From assembly GCF_014084125.1 (NCBI RefSeq), contig NZ_CP048405.1, forward strand, positions 3,596,001-3,660,000: 64,000 bases of DNA, written 5' to 3'. Below are positions 61,393-64,000 of the stretch, in pieces. A program made the position numbers and the translations under genes. The notes beneath the pieces are model-generated. The model was not told the origin of the DNA and searched no databases. It saw nothing but the letters and a program-made list of their open reading frames with translations. This DNA is from Streptacidiphilus sp. PB12-B1b (GTDB lineage Bacteria > Actinomycetota > Actinomycetes > Streptomycetales > Streptomycetaceae). The number at the start of each line of letters is the position of its first letter. Position 1 is the first letter of the stretch.

Positions 61393-61483
61393 CATATCAC
61401 CACATATCACCCCATGCATGCAGGGTGGCGGCGATGGCACCAGGTACCCTCGGCATTGCGCACGTAGTGCCGCCGAACGGCAC
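61393..61483. promoter_or_regulatory. Promoter region of the TetR gene with repeats
   Basis: In the 174-base divergent gap, CATATCAC occurs twice in 10-bp phase (61393-61400 and 61403-61410). An inverted repeat GTGCCG-N5-CGGCAC lies at 61467-61483, 33 bases before the TetR start. The GTGCC/GGCAC arms recur in the operator found downstream of the TetR gene, so autoregulation is likely. Confidence 0.55.
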
Positions 61484-61516
61484 GCCGTACGGCCGCCGGG
61501 TGCTACCGTCCCGACC

Positions 61517-62242
61517 ATGACCAAGGACGAACCCTCCGGCCGTGCGGGTGCGGCCAAGCCGCCCATGCGCGACTCCCTCGTCACGGCGGCCTTCCGGCTG
61601 TTCGCCGAGCGCGGCTTCGAGCAGACCACGATCGACGACATCGTGGCCCTGGCCGGCGTGGGCCGGCGCTCGTTCTTCCGCTACTTCCCGTCCAAGGAGT
61701 CGGTGGTCTTCCCGGACCACGAGGGCTGCCTGGAGGAGATGAACGCCTACCTGGCGGACGGCGCCGGGGACGCCGAGGACCCGGTCGACCGGGTCTGCGA
61801 CGCGGCCCGGCTGGTGCTGCGGATGTACGCCGCGGATCCGGCCTTCTCGGTGCGCCGCTACCGGCTGACCCGGCAGGTCCCGGCGCTGCGCGCGCACGAG
61901 CTGTCCGTGGTCTGGCGCTACGAGCGGGCGCTGGCGGCCTATCTGCGCACCCGTTTCGCGGCCCGCTCGGACGGCAGGCTGCGGGCCGACGTGGTGGCCG
62001 CAGCGGTGGTGGCCGCGCACAACAACGCGCTGCGGGCCTGGCTGCGCTCGGGCGCGGGCTACGAGCCGGAGGGCGCGGTGGACGAGGCGCTGCAGTACGT
62101 CGCCCGGGCCTGGGGCGACCGGAGCGCCCGCCCGGCCGCCGCGGAGGGCGAGCCGGAGGAGGTGGTGGTGATGGTCGCCCGGCGCGGCACGCCGATGTGG
62201 CGGGTGGTGCGGGACGTCCAGGCGGCGGTCGATGCCAGCTGA
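61517..62242 (+). CDS. TetR family transcriptional regulator
   Basis: This 241-residue regulator has an N-terminal TetR helix-turn-helix (RDSLVTAAFRLFAERGFEQT, then TIDDIVALAGVGRRSFFRYF with PSKESV). A helical ligand domain with many Arg/Ala follows. The C-terminal 30 residues contain a strand-like tail (EEVVVMVARRGTPMWRVVRD), unusual for the family. ATG 61517 is the first in-frame start near a coding-style sequence. Matching inverted repeats before this gene and before the next suggest it controls both. Confidence 0.92.
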   Translation: MTKDEPSGRAGAAKPPMRDSLVTAAFRLFAERGFEQTTIDDIVALAGVGRRSFFRYFPSKESVVFPDHEGCLEEMNAYLADGAGDAEDPVDRVCDAARLVLRMYAADPAFSVRRYRLTRQVPALRAHELSVVWRYERALAAYLRTRFAARSDGRLRADVVAAAVVAAHNNALRAWLRSGAGYEPEGAVDEALQYVARAWGDRSARPAAAEGEPEEVVVMVARRGTPMWRVVRDVQAAVDAS

Positions 62243-62251
62243 ACCGAGGGT

Positions 62252-62290
62252 ACTGAGTGCCTTGTCGAGTGGCACTGAGTGTCGTATGGT
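62252..62290 (+). promoter_or_regulatory. TetR-type operator with embedded promoter before the DUF35-like gene
   Basis: ACTGAGTGCC and GGCACTGAGT (62252-62261, 62271-62280) form an inverted repeat matching at 9 of 10 positions around a 9-base spacer. A promoter TTGTCG (62262-62267), 17-base spacer, TATGGT (62285-62290) runs through the right side of it. Binding there would block RNA polymerase, which fits repression by the adjacent TetR protein. Confidence 0.7.
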
Positions 62291-62339
62291 CTCCCTGGGT
62301 TGACGGCACACTCCGGCGCGTGGATAGGTGGGGGCGGAC

Positions 62340-62696
62340 ATGGGCGTGACGATGTCGGACCGGCAGGAGGCCGGGGAGGTCCTGCGCTACCGCCGCTGCC
62401 GCTGGTGCCGCTCGGCCACCGTGCACTCCAGCTTCCTGTGCCCGGTGTGCGGCGAGAGCGAGCTCGATGAGCAGGTCAGCGCCGGGTACGGGGTGGTCAG
62501 CCGGCTGGGCGCGACCAGGGGCTCCTGCCAGCTGGTGCACCAGCCGCCGCACGCCTGCGTGGTCACCCTCGACGAGGGCTTCACCATCCCGGCGCTGCTC
62601 TCGGAGGACCGCCCCACCGTCGTCCCGCTCGGCGCGCGGGTCTGCCTGCGCGGCCTGGGCGCCGGCCCGCAGGCGGTCGAGTTCCGGCTGGCCTGA
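62340..62696 (+). CDS. Zinc-ribbon/OB-fold protein (DUF35-like)
   Basis: This 118-residue protein has an N-terminal rubredoxin-like zinc ribbon (CRWC and CPVC, spaced 15 residues) followed by an OB-fold with VSAGYGVVSRLGA, ACVVTLDEGFTIPALL and VPLGARVCLRGLG. DUF35-type proteins usually work with thiolase-like enzymes in acyl-CoA chemistry and are encoded beside them. Here no thiolase is next door. ATG 62340 follows GGTGGGGG. Control by the upstream TetR regulator is indicated by the operator. Confidence 0.82.
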   Translation: MGVTMSDRQEAGEVLRYRRCRWCRSATVHSSFLCPVCGESELDEQVSAGYGVVSRLGATRGSCQLVHQPPHACVVTLDEGFTIPALLSEDRPTVVPLGARVCLRGLGAGPQAVEFRLA

Positions 62697-62697
62697 A

Positions 62698-62750
62698 CCC
62701 GCCCGGCCCGAGCCCGCCCGGCCCGAGCCCCCGGCCCGAGCCCGCCCGGG
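62698..62750. repeat. Short tandem repeat, 15-bp unit CCCGCCCGGCCCGAG
   Basis: Two exact units (62698-62712, 62713-62727), a third with two bases missing (62728-62740) and a partial fourth lie just after the DUF35-like stop. Such GC-only repeats may come from slippage and can fold into stable RNA. Confidence 0.8.
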
Positions 62751-62894
62751 CCGCCCGCCGGGGGCCGCGCAGTTGCCCGTGGGCTTGCCGCTCGGCTGCC
62801 TGGCGCCCGGCCCGGCGCGGATGACAGGCTGCCGGGGACCAGGGAACCGGTCCGGCTGCGATCGGCGCACAGCACTCACAGGAGGGGCGGGGGC

Positions 62895-63671
62895 ATGACT
62901 TCTGGCTCGGGCGGTCGTTGGATCACCGGTCGGTACGCCGTCGGGCAGCCGCGGGTACGGCTGATCTGCGTACCGCAGGCGGGGGCCGGGGCCGGGGCGT
63001 TCTCCGGCTGGCGCAAGCACCTCCCGGACGGCGTGGAGATGGCCCCGGTCGAACTGCCCGGACGCGGCACCCGCTACGGCGAGCCCATGCCGGACGGCGT
63101 GGACGCGCTTGCCGACGCCCTGTTCGAGGGGCTGCTGCCGGAACTGGACCCGCCCTACCTGCTGTTCGGCCACAGCCTGGGCGGCGCGCTCGCCTACGAG
63201 GCCTCCCGGCGGATCCAGCAGGCCGGGCTGCCCGCCCCGCTGGCCACCCTGGTCTCCGGCTCCCGCGCGCCGCAGACGCCCTCGCTGCGCACCATGTCCG
63301 CCGCCGCCGACGACGCCCTGCTGGCGTGGGTGCTGCGCAACGGCGGCCTGCCGGAGGAGCTGCTGGAGTACCCGGGCTTCGTCGAGGAGATCATCCGGGC
63401 CGTGCGCGCCGACCTGCGCTACGCCGAGGAGTACCTGGTGCCCGAACCGGCGGCGCTCGGCTGGCCACTGCACGTCTTCGGCGGCACCGAGGACGAGATC
63501 ACCCCGCCCGAGCAGCTGCCGCGCTGGCAGCGCTGCGCCGCAGGGGAGTTCGGCGTCACCATGCTGCCCGGCGGCCACGGCTTCCCGCACGCGGACCCGG
63601 AGGCCATGCTCGCCGCCGTCCGCGCCGTGCCCGCCGTCCGCGCCGTGCTGCCCCAGCCGCCGCTGCCCTAG
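62895..63671 (+). CDS. Type II thioesterase
   Basis: This 258-residue alpha/beta hydrolase is of the stand-alone thioesterase type that clears misprimed carrier proteins in PKS and NRPS systems. The N-terminal strand reads RLICVPQAGAGAGAFSGW. The nucleophile elbow is LLFGHSLGG (Ser94), followed by LVSGSRAPQ, an Asp region FGGTEDEITPPEQLP and the catalytic His in LPGGHGFPH. The start follows AGGAGGGG. It is 37 kb from the PKS genes in this window and could serve them, or another synthetase beyond the right edge. Confidence 0.92.
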   Translation: MTSGSGGRWITGRYAVGQPRVRLICVPQAGAGAGAFSGWRKHLPDGVEMAPVELPGRGTRYGEPMPDGVDALADALFEGLLPELDPPYLLFGHSLGGALAYEASRRIQQAGLPAPLATLVSGSRAPQTPSLRTMSAAADDALLAWVLRNGGLPEELLEYPGFVEEIIRAVRADLRYAEEYLVPEPAALGWPLHVFGGTEDEITPPEQLPRWQRCAAGEFGVTMLPGGHGFPHADPEAMLAAVRAVPAVRAVLPQPPLP

Positions 63672-63684
63672 CCGCCCCCGCCCC

Positions 63685-63702
63685 GGCCGCCGCGCGGCGG
63701 CC
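63685..63702 (+). terminator. GC-rich hairpin after the type II thioesterase
   Basis: GGCCGCCG and CGGCGGCC arms (8 bp) lie around a 2-base centre, 13 bases after the stop. It is likely a terminator, though without a T-run. Confidence 0.55.
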
Positions 63703-63760
63703 CGGTCCCGGACCTCCCTCCTGGTCCGGTACCGGCACGGGAGGGGAACGGGAATGCGGC

Positions 63761-63776
63761 GTTCGACACTTCGAAC
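63761..63776 (+). promoter_or_regulatory. Perfect palindrome upstream of the XRE-type regulator
   Basis: GTTCGA-CACT-TCGAAC is a perfect 6-bp inverted repeat about 100 bases before the regulator's start codon. It is a good candidate operator, possibly for autoregulation. Confidence 0.6.
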
Positions 63777-63874
63777 CAGTCGCTACACCTTCCTCACACC
63801 CCAGGTCCCCGAGGTGCGGGTGTCGGTGCGGTTGAAGACGGCAGCACCAGTCTCACAAGGAGGGGTGGATTGTC

Positions 63875-64000
63875 TTGACCAATAACCTGTTGCTTCGCTT
63901 GCGGCTCCAACGCGGCCTCACCCAGGAGGAGTTGTCCGAGCACTCGGGCATCAGTGTGCGCACCATAAGAAACCTCGAACGCGGCCAGATCGCCAGGCCT
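63875..64000 (+). CDS. XRE-type HTH regulator, 3'-truncated by the window
   Basis: The first 42 residues are visible. They form a complete Xre/Cro helix-turn-helix: LRLRLQRGLTQEELSEHSGI then SVRTIRNLERGQIARP. The only sensible start is TTG 63875, nine bases after a strong AAGGAGGGG; other nearby frames stop within seven codons. This N-terminus is typical of actinobacterial regulators that continue into an AfsR-like ATPase/TPR part, but the rest is outside the window. Confidence 0.8.
   Translation, partial: MTNNLLLRLRLQRGLTQEELSEHSGISVRTIRNLERGQIARP

Overview
This 64 kb window is very GC-rich (roughly 70% or more, by eye) actinobacterial DNA with strongly GC-biased third codon positions. A conservon (cvnABCD), a ramCSAB-type morphogenetic lanthipeptide locus and a large modular type I polyketide synthase (PKS) together point to the family Streptomycetaceae (Streptomyces, Kitasatospora, Streptacidiphilus or a relative). 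I cannot fix the genus from the sequence. I saw no tRNA, rRNA, CRISPR array, transposase or replication origin.

Left third (1-26.9 kb): the downstream part of a modular PKS, all on the + strand. It holds an incomplete protein (end of a KS, then AT-DH-ER-KR-ACP), a three-module protein (KS-AT-KR-ACP, KS-AT-DH-KR-ACP, KS-AT-ACP) and a terminal protein (KS-AT-DH-KR-ACP-TE). AT signatures alternate: malonyl, methylmalonyl, malonyl, methylmalonyl, malonyl. Colinear reading predicts a carboxyl-end segment with a C2=C3 alkene, C4-methyl, C5 ketone, C6=C7 alkene, C8-methyl and C9 hydroxyl; the upstream part of the chain lies outside the window. Three tightly packed small genes follow: a short-chain dehydrogenase and two SnoaL/NTF2-fold proteins. 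Next comes a complete Dpp/Opp-type ABC importer (lipoprotein, two permeases, fused double ATPase) whose link to the polyketide is unproven.

Middle (32-48 kb): mostly general Streptomycetaceae genes. These are a SAM methyltransferase, glpD-glpF, two unknown small proteins, a histone-H1-like Lys/Ala-rich protein with winged-helix-like ends, a secreted BP74-like protein, a membrane-anchored phosphodiester-glycosidase-domain protein, a cvnABCD conservon, and an amine/amino-acid cassette (APC permease plus GlnA/PuuA-like ligase).

Right third (48-64 kb): an F420-dependent-reductase-like oxidoreductase, a secreted PI-PLC preceded by a PHO-box-like triple repeat, a GntR regulator with a likely autoregulatory operator, a membrane protein, an ATP-grasp protein, and then a compact class III lanthipeptide operon on the - strand. 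That operon has a LanKC synthetase, a 41-residue precursor too short for ordinary ORF calling with two Ser-x2-Ser-x3-Cys motifs, and two ABC exporter half-transporters. A universal stress protein, a SHOCT protein, a TetR regulator with a clear operator/promoter before a DUF35-like gene, a type II thioesterase and the start of an XRE-type regulator close the window; the last two hint at another biosynthetic locus beyond the right edge.

The most rewarding targets are the lanthipeptide operon, the mosaic PKS with copy-pasted AT/DH/KR segments, and the SnoaL pair beside the terminal PKS protein.
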